From contig CAJUSH010000046.1 in the NCBI GenBank assembly GCA_910589045.1, forward strand, positions 1 through 23,622: 23,622 nucleotides of DNA. Direction: 5' to 3'. A program made the position numbers and the translations under genes. The notes beneath the pieces were generated by a model that was given only the letters and a program-made list of their open reading frames with translations, was not told the origin of the DNA and searched no databases. Origin of the DNA: an uncultured Eubacterium sp. (GTDB taxonomy: Bacteria; Bacillota_A; Clostridia; Lachnospirales; Lachnospiraceae). Below are positions 1 through 6,428 of the stretch, piece by piece (positions within the stretch are counted from its first letter, which is position 1; each line of letters begins with the position of its first letter).

Positions 1-50
1 CGGCCTACCGCTTAGGAGGCGGTCGCTCTATCCAGCTGAGCTATAGCGAC
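1..50 (-). tRNA. tRNA-Arg (anticodon CCU), 3' part cut off by window edge
   Basis: Read on the minus strand from position 50, the sequence folds as the 5' half of a tRNA: a seven-base acceptor strand GTCGCTA, a GCTC/GAGC D stem around AGCTGGATA, and an ACCGC/GCGGT anticodon stem enclosing CTCCTAA. The anticodon is therefore CCU, which reads the arginine codon AGG. The variable loop begins at the window edge. The T arm, 3' acceptor strand and discriminator lie outside. No clear promoter was seen in the AT-rich 130 bp upstream. Confidence 0.93.
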
Positions 51-153
51 ATTTGAAATATGAAATTGGAAGAAAAATATATTTTATCTCCACTAAAGAG
101 TTTATAATAAAATGCTGCAAAAATCAATCATCTTTTTAAAATTTTATAAAAAA

Positions 154-182
154 CAGGTACTGTTAAGCCAAAGCCTGAACTA
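154..182 (-). terminator. weak possible terminator after the DUF3881-like gene
   Basis: On the minus strand, just past the stop codon, a short CAGG/CCTG stem (174-177 with 154-157) is followed at once by a run of six T. The stem is only four pairs with a long loop, so this is a weak candidate. It sits where a terminator for the parA-parB-DUF4446-DUF3881 cluster would be expected. Confidence 0.3.
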
Positions 183-1058
183 TTACGAAAAACGTACCAG
201 ACCCTGCATCCAAATTTTTCCCTTGAATCTCCGTCCAATCTCCGGCTCACCGAGCAAATCCTTTTGATTGATGCATATATCATAAATAATATCCTTGGAG
301 TTTACAGTCATAAAAACAAGACTCTCCCCGGTCGTCGTATTTTTTGCAAAATCCGTATTGATAATCTCACCCACAACAGCATACTGATCACTCTCAATCC
401 CATAAGGCATAAGACATGTATCGACAATCGTCATCAAATCCTCATTCTCAACCCGTCGTGAAAGCATGGCATATACATCGATATCCTCCATTGTCAGATT
501 ATCGATGGCCTCCTCGTCACCCTCGCGCGCTGCCGATATCATATTCGTCCGCTTCCGAAGCTCATTGAAATGATTGCGTTTTGTCTGATCCGGCTGGACA
601 ACAGGAAGTATAATCTTCCCCTCCGTGGAAAGTGCGGATAGAACTGTTGTTCCCGTTCTGCAAAACATCTTTCCCTCTGTTTTGTGAAAGAAATCACTGA
701 TATTCTGCAAATAATAGATCAATGTAATTCCAAGACGTACATCATCGCAAATGCCGGCAAAGGAATTTTTATCTGCGTGGCGTTCAATCTCAATATCCTC
801 ATTTGTACTGGAGTTAATCCCCCAGAAGAAAGGATAATAATATTCAATATGAAAAGAATTTTCATCATAATAGCTTCCGCACACGGCCAGTCCGATTCGA
901 TAACCAAATTCCTTTTTAAATTCTACAAATACCTCACCGTCCGGCTTCTCATAGGAGCTGCACAGATCGGGAGATTCAATGGTCATCTGTAAATATGGAA
1001 AAAGATCCATTTCCTTTGTAATTTCACTAAACCCTATACTTCGCAAATAACTATGCAT
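183..1058 (-). CDS. DUF3881-like protein of unknown function
   Basis: A 291-residue soluble protein with no signal peptide or membrane segment that I can see. The N-terminus (MHSYLRSIGFSE) and overall character resemble the DUF3881 family, which I associate with Lachnospiraceae; that assignment is from memory. The N-terminal half is rich in aromatic and acidic residues (for example HIEYYYPFFWG near residue 70). The middle (about residues 160-200) is charged and helical. The C-terminal 70 residues look like a beta-rich domain ending in GKIWMQGLVRFS. The ATG at 1056-1058 has AAAGG six bases upstream. It lies 68 bp downstream of the DUF4446 gene on the same strand, so it is probably the last gene of the parA-parB cluster. 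No function can be assigned. Confidence 0.75.
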   Translation of the reverse strand: MHSYLRSIGFSEITKEMDLFPYLQMTIESPDLCSSYEKPDGEVFVEFKKEFGYRIGLAVCGSYYDENSFHIEYYYPFFWGINSSTNEDIEIERHADKNSFAGICDDVRLGITLIYYLQNISDFFHKTEGKMFCRTGTTVLSALSTEGKIILPVVQPDQTKRNHFNELRKRTNMISAAREGDEEAIDNLTMEDIDVYAMLSRRVENEDLMTIVDTCLMPYGIESDQYAVVGEIINTDFAKNTTTGESLVFMTVNSKDIIYDICINQKDLLGEPEIGRRFKGKIWMQGLVRFS

Positions 1059-1126
1059 GATTTACCTTTCTTGTAACGTCAAACGATAATCGTAATTTCA
1101 TAAACTGCCTTTACTTAAATTTTCTG

Positions 1127-1648
1127 CTACAGCTTATATGCCTTCGCCATATCCAGCGCTTCCTTCTCTTCATCGGAAAGAATAATTACACAATTGCCCG
1201 CAATGATTTCCTTGATGTAAGTATAACATCCCTCTCTCGTATGCATCGCATTGATGATAAATCCATCCTCTTTCTCGTTGAGCAGGCAGAGGGAAAAGCT
1301 CAGCTTTCCGCCCATTTCCTGAAACGCATCATATTTTACGAGACCAAGCTTCTGGAATGTAAACTGCGTTTGATTTTGAAGCTTTGCAATATTTTCCTTG
1401 TTTGTATTATTCGAGGAGATCAAACCGTCAATCTCGTTCAAATGGCTGGCAATCGTATCCTCCAGGGATTCCGCTTCTTTTCCGGTCATAAATTTCTTAT
1501 ATCTTTTCTTCAGCTTTGAAATTTGTACAAGATTTACAATCGTAATGATAAATAAAACTAAGAGTACCAACGCAGCAGCAGCAACGCCGATCAATACAAA
1601 TTCCATATTAGCATCTAATACATTTACAATTTCTGTCAGATAACTCAT
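1127..1648 (-). CDS. DUF4446 family membrane protein
   Basis: A 173-residue protein with one strong N-terminal membrane segment (about residues 16-40, FVLIGVAAAALVLLVLFIITIV). A basic stretch (KLKKRYKKFMTG) and a helical, probably coiled-coil region (about 55-95) follow. The C-terminal domain contains GLVKYDAFQEMGGKLSFSLCLL, HTREGCYTYIKEI and a final LSDEEKEAL, the pattern of DUF4446. The family commonly sits beside parAB in Firmicutes; its function is unknown to me. A TTG codon 21 bases upstream keeps the frame open. I chose the ATG at 1646-1648 because AGGAG lies about 11 bases before it and would otherwise be inside the coding sequence. The single-pass anchor and cytoplasmic coiled coil suggest a membrane-tethered partner or adaptor, which is inference. 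Confidence 0.88.
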   Translation of the reverse strand: MSYLTEIVNVLDANMEFVLIGVAAAALVLLVLFIITIVNLVQISKLKKRYKKFMTGKEAESLEDTIASHLNEIDGLISSNNTNKENIAKLQNQTQFTFQKLGLVKYDAFQEMGGKLSFSLCLLNEKEDGFIINAMHTREGCYTYIKEIIAGNCVIILSDEEKEALDMAKAYKL

Positions 1649-1749
1649 TTGATTACACTCTCCTGTCAAAGCTTATAGCTGTTTCTCTTCTGCCCTGGAT
1701 ATAATGCCGGGAAGCTTACATTTCTCAACCGCATCCCACCTTATAACCC

Positions 1750-2649
1750 TTATGATATATTTTGGAACATATCAACAATATGGTCAAGCTGATCCGGAGA
1801 ATAATATTCAATTTCTATTGTTCCTTTTTTCATATCCTTTGAAGAAATAGAAACCTTTGTACCGAAAATTCCTTTCATCCGCTCTTCCAAATCGTGATAG
1901 ATCACCTGCATCTGTTCCAAAGACTGGTCAGGCTTTTCCTGTTCCTTCGGTTTTTCCGTTTTTTCTTTTTGAAGCTTTTTGACGAGCTTTTCTACATCCC
2001 GCACGCTCATCTTTTCATCAAAAATCTTCTGTGCCAGATTGTACTGCTCCTCGCCCTCCTCAATCGCAAGCAATGCCCTTGCATGTCCGGTTGTGAGCAT
2101 ATCATCAATCAACATCTGCTGAACCTTATCATTTAATTTTAAAAGGCGCATGGAGTTTGTAACTGCGGTACGGCTCTTTGACACACGCTCCGCAACCTCG
2201 TCCTGCTTCAGATTAAATTCAGTCAAAAGTCTTTTGTATGCCAGCGCCTCTTCGATCGGATTCAAATCCTCTCTCTGAATATTCTCAATCAGGGAAATCT
2301 CCATGATCTCCTGGTCGGTATAGTTTTTTATAATAACCGGAATTTCTTTTAAGCCCGCCATCTTCGCAGCACGCCAACGACGCTCACCGGCAATAATCTC
2401 ATAGTAAGTTTTTCGATCCTGGACAATCAAAGGCTGAATAACACCAAACTGCTTGATGGATTCCGATAATTCCAGAAGTGCATCCTCATCGAAGTTTTTA
2501 CGGGGCTGCTCCCGATTTGGCTCAACCTTATTGATATCCATCACTGTATCAGGCTTTACTGTCTCTGCGCCATCCTTTCCGGATTTCCCGATCTTATCGG
2601 GAATCATGGAATCCAAACCTTTTCCAAGTCCACCCTTTCTTACTGCCAC
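1750..2649 (-). CDS. parB: Chromosome partitioning protein ParB (Spo0J)
   Basis: A 299-residue CTP-dependent DNA clamp that loads at parS and spreads to form the origin partition complex. Domains in order: the N-terminal basic GLGKGLDSMI peptide (about 7-16) that stimulates the ParA ATPase; the ParB/Srx CTP-binding core with GERRWRA (88-94) and ENIQRED (122-128); a helix-turn-helix around 147-167 (KQDEVAERVSKSRTAV) that reads parS; a lysine/glutamate linker near 230-245; and a C-terminal dimerisation domain. The start is GTG (2647-2649) with GAGGA upstream. It follows parA by 59 bp and is surely co-transcribed with it. Two parS sites lie about 1.1 kb upstream, before parA. All expected motifs are present. 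Confidence 0.97.
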   Translation of the reverse strand: MAVRKGGLGKGLDSMIPDKIGKSGKDGAETVKPDTVMDINKVEPNREQPRKNFDEDALLELSESIKQFGVIQPLIVQDRKTYYEIIAGERRWRAAKMAGLKEIPVIIKNYTDQEIMEISLIENIQREDLNPIEEALAYKRLLTEFNLKQDEVAERVSKSRTAVTNSMRLLKLNDKVQQMLIDDMLTTGHARALLAIEEGEEQYNLAQKIFDEKMSVRDVEKLVKKLQKEKTEKPKEQEKPDQSLEQMQVIYHDLEERMKGIFGTKVSISSKDMKKGTIEIEYYSPDQLDHIVDMFQNIS

Positions 2650-2708
2650 TTCTCTTCCTCTCTTTCTAAAATCTAAATAGCTGTTCTATTTTCGCTGCAT
2701 TTCAAATG

Positions 2709-3500
2709 TTAATCACCGGATACGTTCATCTCATAATTGGGATCATTGCTCATTACTTCTTTTGCCAGCTGACGGTAGCTCTCCGCTCCCGCAGACTTTG
2801 AATCATAAAGATTGATAGGTAAACCATGACTTGGTGCCTCTGCCAGACGTATATTTCTGGGAATCACTGTTTTATAGACAACCGCATCAATATTCTGCTT
2901 TACATTGTCAACAACCTGATTTGAAAGATTCGTTCTGGAATCGTACATGGTAAACACAACGCCCTCCATTTTTAACTTAGAATTTAATCGCTCCTGAACG
3001 AGATTGATCGTGTACATCAGCTGGCTGAGTCCCTCCAGTGCATAATACTCGCACTGAATCGGCACAAGAATTGTGTTTGCCGTAGTCATTGCATTGACCG
3101 TCAGCATATTTAAAGAAGGAGGACAATCTATAATTATGTATTCAAATTCTTCCTGAACGTAGTCAATTGCATCCCGAAGCGTGTACTCTTTATTGTTGAT
3201 ATCCAGTAACTCAATCTCCGCACCTGCAAGATTTACATTCGAAGGAAGTACACTCAAATTTTCGATGTCCGTGTGAACAATCGCTTCCTTCGCCGTACAC
3301 TCATCCAGAATCAGCTCATAAACTGTATTTTCTAATTCCGACTTGTCAATTCCCAATCCGCTGCTTGTATTTCCCTGCGGGTCCAGGTCTATGACTAAAA
3401 CTTTTTTTCCTGCCTCAGCCAGACAAGCGGATAAATTGATCGCAGTCGTTGTCTTACCGACGCCGCCTTTCTGGTTTGCAATTGCAATTATTCTTCCCAT
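2709..3500 (-). CDS. parA: Chromosome partitioning ATPase ParA (Soj)
   Basis: A 263-residue deviant-Walker ATPase that binds DNA as an ATP dimer, is stimulated by ParB, and in Firmicutes also modulates DnaA. It shows the deviant Walker A KGGVGKTT (residues 11-18, signature lysine at 11), switch I DLDPQGN (38-44) and Walker B IIIDCPPS (122-129). The length is typical of chromosomal Soj proteins. ATG at 3498-3500 has GGAG eight bases upstream. It is first in a parA-parB cluster. A good extended -10 promoter and an unusual repeat-containing leader of about 165 nt precede it (see 3530-3675), so expression could be tuned through leader structure. Confidence 0.97.
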   Translation of the reverse strand: MGRIIAIANQKGGVGKTTTAINLSACLAEAGKKVLVIDLDPQGNTSSGLGIDKSELENTVYELILDECTAKEAIVHTDIENLSVLPSNVNLAGAEIELLDINNKEYTLRDAIDYVQEEFEYIIIDCPPSLNMLTVNAMTTANTILVPIQCEYYALEGLSQLMYTINLVQERLNSKLKMEGVVFTMYDSRTNLSNQVVDNVKQNIDAVVYKTVIPRNIRLAEAPSHGLPINLYDSKSAGAESYRQLAKEVMSNDPNYEMNVSGD

Positions 3501-3529
3501 TTCCCATTCTCCATTCTGATATTATTCAT

Positions 3530-3571
3530 CTCACACCAGGCTCGTCAATACCTCGCCAAGTGTTCATATTA
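3530..3571. repeat. 42-bp direct repeat, copy 1 (parA leader)
   Basis: A perfect 42-bp copy of the sequence at 3634-3675. It begins CTCACACCAGG and ends TGTTCATATTA. Read on the minus strand it can itself fold: ACAC pairs with GTGT and GGC with GCC around a GAGGTATTGACGA loop. It lies in the untranslated leader of parA, 30 bp upstream of the start codon. Confidence 0.95.
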
Positions 3572-3572
3572 C

Positions 3573-3629
3573 ACCATGTCCACTAACCTCATACTTCGCC
3601 TTCGGCTCGTTTTCGCTAAGTGGCCAGGT
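3573..3629. repeat. Imperfect palindrome between the two direct repeats
   Basis: The left arm ACCATGTCCACT (3573-3584) is nearly the reverse complement of AGTGGCCAGGT (3619-3629). The 34-bp interior contains a small GCC-TTC-GGC hairpin at 3598-3606. Together with the flanking 42-bp repeats it makes a series of potential hairpins resembling REP/BIME-type palindromic repeat units. An alternative 7-bp stem pairs AGGTATT (3626-3632) with AATACCT (3651-3657), so competing folds are possible in the parA leader RNA. Confidence 0.75.
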
Positions 3630-3633
3630 ATTA

Positions 3634-3675
3634 CTCACACCAGGCTCGTCAATACCTCGCCAAGTGTTCATATTA
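3634..3675. repeat. 42-bp direct repeat, copy 2 (overlaps parA promoter)
   Basis: Identical over 42 bp to 3530-3571, with 62 bp between the copies. Its right end (ATATTA) supplies most of the minus-strand -10 element TATAAT of the putative parA promoter, which is completed by the two bases after the repeat. At copy 1 the equivalent hexamer reads TGTAAT. Confidence 0.95.
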
Positions 3676-3700
3676 TAGCACGCTGAAAATAACTTTTCTA
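3672..3700 (-). promoter_or_regulatory. Putative parA promoter (extended -10)
   Basis: On the minus strand TATAAT (3677-3672) is preceded by TGC, giving an extended -10. A 4/6 match to the -35 consensus, TAGAAA (3700-3695), lies 17 bp upstream. Transcription would start near 3665, giving a leader of about 165 nt that holds almost the whole repeat element. Confidence 0.6.
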
Positions 3701-3777
3701 GTTCTTTTCTCGTATTCGCTCTTTAAAAATACACCAAAAAAATCATTCTAATATACCTTATTTTTGTTACTAAATAA

Positions 3778-3793
3778 TGTTTCACGTGAAACA
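3778..3793. promoter_or_regulatory. parS site 1 (perfect consensus)
   Basis: The 16-bp palindrome TGTTTCACGTGAAACA matches the bacterial ParB/Spo0J binding site exactly. It lies 278 bp upstream of parA in non-coding AT-rich DNA, and is expected to nucleate the ParB partition complex near the origin. Confidence 0.95.
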
Positions 3794-3863
3794 ATACATT
3801 ATCATGTATATTCTGATTTAAATAAATACAAAATATAGTTTTTGGAATTTTATGGTTTTAAAA

Positions 3864-3879
3864 TGTTTCACGTGAAACT
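3864..3879. promoter_or_regulatory. parS site 2 (15 of 16 match)
   Basis: TGTTTCACGTGAAACT differs from the parS consensus only in the last base. It starts 86 bp from the start of site 1. Paired parS sites near parAB are usual for origin-proximal centromere regions. Confidence 0.92.
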
Positions 3880-4084
3880 TTGTTGTTATGTTCCAGAACC
3901 TTATTTAAAAATTTCTGAAAGAACGGCAAAAATACGTAAACTCAGACATAATACAAAGTCTTCTTATAAAGCAAAATCTAAACAGTCTGTTTTCTGCAAC
4001 AACAAAATCAAAGAACGAACTGTCCAACTCTATGTCCAGTAATCCGACTAAAATGTACTTGTTATAAACATTTTCTAAAATCCA
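3880..4084. other. AT-rich non-coding DNA between parS and the membrane-protein promoter
   Basis: I see no convincing gene here. A 66-codon open frame on the plus strand (3842-4042) runs straight through parS site 2, has no ribosome binding site and a low-complexity lysine/serine composition, so it is not called. The stretch 3501-4226 as a whole holds the parA leader repeats, the two parS sites and the promoter and leader of the next plus-strand gene. Confidence 0.6.
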
Positions 4085-4113
4085 TTGTAAATAAGAATAA
4101 AAGTGTCTATAAT
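4085..4113 (+). promoter_or_regulatory. Putative sigma-A promoter for the head-on membrane gene pair
   Basis: TTGTAA (4085-4090) and a perfect TATAAT (4108-4113) are 17 bp apart on the plus strand. Transcription would start near 4120, giving a leader of about 107 nt before the 75-aa gene. The leader contains a perfect 10-bp palindrome CCCAATTGGG (4155-4164) that could be an operator. Confidence 0.7.
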
Positions 4114-4154
4114 ATAAATAACGAAAGCTACTAATCACAATTTGTTATTTTTGT

Positions 4155-4164
4155 CCCAATTGGG
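4155..4164. promoter_or_regulatory. 10-bp palindrome CCCAATTGGG in leader
   Basis: A perfect palindrome about 35-45 bp downstream of the predicted start site for the gene at 4227. Its position fits a repressor operator, but no known regulator is recognised. It may be chance. Confidence 0.3.
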
Positions 4165-4226
4165 CTTTGTGTATTCGGATGAATAGTTTTTCAATATGAC
4201 AAATCCATCTTTAAGGAGAGCCTCGC

Positions 4227-4454
4227 ATGAAAAGAATTATGGTATCTGTTGCAATATTCATAGTGGTTTTTATCGTTTCATACGTAGGACTTTGTTATTT
4301 AGTTCCTGGATTGAGGATCAAACTGGCTGCTGATGCGGTGACCTATTTTAAAGAAAGCATACGCCACATGATTTTTCTAAAAAGCGTCATATCTTTAGTC
4401 ATTGGGTCTGTTCTTGCCAGTTCGCTCTACCTTGTAGCTAAAAGGGAAGTCTAG
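4227..4454 (+). CDS. Small two-helix membrane protein, unknown function
   Basis: A 75-residue protein with two predicted membrane helices (about residues 4-27 and 49-70). They are joined by a loop of about 20 residues with amphipathic character (GLRIKLAADAVTYFKESIRH). Positive charges at both ends suggest a hairpin with both termini in the cytoplasm and a short external loop. The ATG follows AAGGAG (4212-4217) at normal spacing, and a good promoter lies at 4085-4113, so it is probably real despite its size. It is 70 bp upstream of the hydrolase-like gene and probably co-transcribed with it. It is head-on to replication, unlike all other genes of this arm except its partner. I do not recognise a family. 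Confidence 0.78.
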   Translation: MKRIMVSVAIFIVVFIVSYVGLCYLVPGLRIKLAADAVTYFKESIRHMIFLKSVISLVIGSVLASSLYLVAKREV

Positions 4455-4524
4455 TTGACAATGGTATTTTATACACCGGAAACACAAAAACGAATTGGGA
4501 TATATTTTTTAAGGGGTAACGCAT

Positions 4525-5478
4525 ATGAATAAAAAAATCAAAAAACTAATTGCCTTTACAACGATGATCGGCGGAACGATGTTCACAGTGAATAAATTGA
4601 TTGATTATCTGTCAGGCTACTGTGAATTGAGACTAAATAAGAATGATAATGAAGAAGGCGAGCAGAGCATGTTTTCATATCAGTGGAGAAACGGAACGAT
4701 CTTCTTTCAGAAGAAAGGAAGCGGAAGCCCTCTCCTGCTCATTCATGATCTCAATCCCATTTCATCCTCCTATGAGTGGAATCAGATAATCGATGAGCTG
4801 AGTAAATCTCACACAGTCTATACGATCGATTTATTAGGATGCGGAAAATCTGAAAAGCCGTCCTTTACCTATGTGAACTACATTTATGTTCAGCTCATAA
4901 ATGATTTTATTCAAAATATAATTCAGGAAAAAACAGGCCTGGTTGTAACCGGGGAATCCTTCTCCTTTGCGGTTATGGCTGCGCGCATGAATCATGAGAA
5001 GATCGGAAAAATTACAGCCATCAATCCTACCGACATTTATTACAATGTGCAGTCTCCCACAAAAGCAAGAGAGCTGCTCATGCATCTGATTCAGCTTCCG
5101 GTCATCGGTACATTTATCTATAACATGACCGTAAGCAGGAACATGATCAATAGAAAGATCAATCATAAATTTTATCATAACAAAGGAAAGGTTCCCCATT
5201 ATCTTTTAGACATGTATTACAAAGCAGCACATCTTGACAAAAGTAAGGGTAAGTATCTCTATGCCAGCATAATCGGGAAATATACGAACATCAATATTAT
5301 CCATGCATTGAAGCTGATTCACACTCCCATTCACTTCATCGTCACGGATGCCATAACAAAAGATGTCGAAGAATATAAGAAATACAATCCGGGCATTACC
5401 ATCGACTATCTCTCCAATGCCGGATATCTTCCTCAGCTTGAAAAGCCAGAGGACGTTATACGATTGATTGCTGACTAA
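4525..5478 (+). CDS. Membrane-anchored alpha/beta-hydrolase-fold protein, catalytic His replaced
   Basis: A 317-residue protein. An N-terminal hydrophobic segment after a lysine cluster (KKIKK then about residues 8-29) looks like an uncleaved anchor. An alpha/beta-hydrolase core follows: the oxyanion-strand motif LLLIHDLNP (70-78), IDLLGCGKSEKP (101-112), the nucleophile elbow GESFS (143-147, Ser145; the usual last glycine is serine), a cap region about 175-255, and the C-terminal motif NAGYLPQLEKPE (298-309). In active members that motif reads G-H-x-P; here Tyr301 (TAT) stands in for His. The protein may be inactive, have altered chemistry, or act as a binding protein. AAGGGG precedes the ATG at good spacing. 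It ends before the bidirectional terminator at 5547. Substrate unknown. Confidence 0.85.
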   Translation: MNKKIKKLIAFTTMIGGTMFTVNKLIDYLSGYCELRLNKNDNEEGEQSMFSYQWRNGTIFFQKKGSGSPLLLIHDLNPISSSYEWNQIIDELSKSHTVYTIDLLGCGKSEKPSFTYVNYIYVQLINDFIQNIIQEKTGLVVTGESFSFAVMAARMNHEKIGKITAINPTDIYYNVQSPTKARELLMHLIQLPVIGTFIYNMTVSRNMINRKINHKFYHNKGKVPHYLLDMYYKAAHLDKSKGKYLYASIIGKYTNINIIHALKLIHTPIHFIVTDAITKDVEEYKKYNPGITIDYLSNAGYLPQLEKPEDVIRLIAD

Positions 5479-5546
5479 AAAAGTAAATACTGTAATTACA
5501 AGAATATTCCGATATCCACTTTTGCCCATCATCTGTAAATCAAAAA

Positions 5547-5583
5547 CCGCCGGGACACTAAATTATGTTTTCCGGCGGCTTTT
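5547..5583. terminator. Bidirectional rho-independent terminator
   Basis: The stem CCGCCGG (5547-5553) pairs with CCGGCGG (5572-5578) around an 18-nt AT-rich loop. CTTTT follows on the plus strand and TTTTT follows on the minus strand. It lies between the convergent hydrolase-like gene and rsmG, so it can end both transcripts. Confidence 0.88.
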
Positions 5584-5683
5584 CGTGTTTATATATGATT
5601 CAATTTCAAATCAAATAGCTTTCTCCAAACAACAGAATATCAAAATATTTGTTGCGATGATTTTTCATATTGAAAAGATTTCC

Positions 5684-6406
5684 TTACTGTAATGGTTTTT
5701 TTGAAGGTGTACCCGATTTTCTCGGATAAGCCTTAGGTGTCCTTTTTACCTTTGACAGAAAAACGAAGCTCCTCCCGATCTGTGTATCCGCCAGCCGAAA
5801 GGAAATAACCTCCTTCAGCTCTCCTCCCAGCAAAAAAATTGCCCTCTTCGCAGCGGATAGCTCCTCCTCAATTTCATCAGATTTATAAGAAATAAACTGT
5901 CCGCCAACCTTCACAAATGGCAGGCAATATTCCGAAAGGCTTGCAAGATTTGCCACTGCCCTTGAAACACACAAATCATACTGTTCCCGATAATCCGAAT
6001 GAACCGCCAGCTCCTCTGCCCTTCCATGTACGGTCTTTATTTTTTCAATCCCAAGAGCCAAAATAACCTCGTCCAAAAAAAGAATGCGCTTGTTCAGGGA
6101 ATCGGCCAGCGTCATATTCACATTCGGAAAAATAATTTTCAACGGAATGCCCGGAAAACCCGCCCCGGTTCCAAGATCAATCAAGGATAAATCCCCCGTC
6201 AAATCCACATACTGCGCAATCGAAAGGCTGTCCAAAAAATGCTTTTCAATCACATCCTCAAACTCCGTAATAGCAGTCAGATTCATCACCTTATTTTTTT
6301 CTACCAGCATCTCATAATAGGTCAAGAGCTGCTCCTGCATCAAATCCGAACATGAAATGCCCCAATCCGATAATATCGTGCGAAATCGCGTAAAATCATA
6401 AGCCAT
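5684..6406 (-). CDS. rsmG: 16S rRNA (guanine527-N7)-methyltransferase RsmG (GidB)
   Basis: A 240-residue SAM-dependent methyltransferase. In characterised bacteria it makes m7G527 in the 530 loop of 16S rRNA, and its loss gives low-level streptomycin resistance. It shows the SAM-binding motif LIDLGTGAGFPGIPLKI (about 75-91), DSLNKRILFL (motif II acidic region), the CVSRAVA motif and the typical basic tail YPRKSGTPSKKPL. The last few residues (KKPLQ) are usual for the family. ATG 6404-6406 has GGGG upstream. It begins 22 bp after mnmG and is last in the mnmE-mnmG-rsmG operon. The terminator at 5547-5583 lies 100 bp downstream. Confidence 0.97.
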   Translation of the reverse strand: MAYDFTRFRTILSDWGISCSDLMQEQLLTYYEMLVEKNKVMNLTAITEFEDVIEKHFLDSLSIAQYVDLTGDLSLIDLGTGAGFPGIPLKIIFPNVNMTLADSLNKRILFLDEVILALGIEKIKTVHGRAEELAVHSDYREQYDLCVSRAVANLASLSEYCLPFVKVGGQFISYKSDEIEEELSAAKRAIFLLGGELKEVISFRLADTQIGRSFVFLSKVKRTPKAYPRKSGTPSKKPLQ

Positions 6407-6428
6407 ACATTTACCCCTTGATTTTCTC

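Noticed and set aside
1649..1669. N-terminal extension of the DUF4446 gene from TTG
   Set aside because: The AGGAG ribosome site lies inside this extension, and the ATG at 1646-1648 fits it.
3530..3675. CRISPR array
   Set aside because: Only two repeat copies, the 62-bp spacing carries a palindrome and not a spacer, and no cas genes are present.
3842..4042. 66-codon plus-strand frame
   Set aside because: It runs through parS site 2, lacks a ribosome binding site, and its translation is low-complexity. A 77-codon frame opposite (3905-4138) is no better.
4455..4483. Perfect TTGACA just after the small membrane gene
   Set aside because: No -10-like sequence lies 15-19 bp downstream, so it is not called as a promoter.
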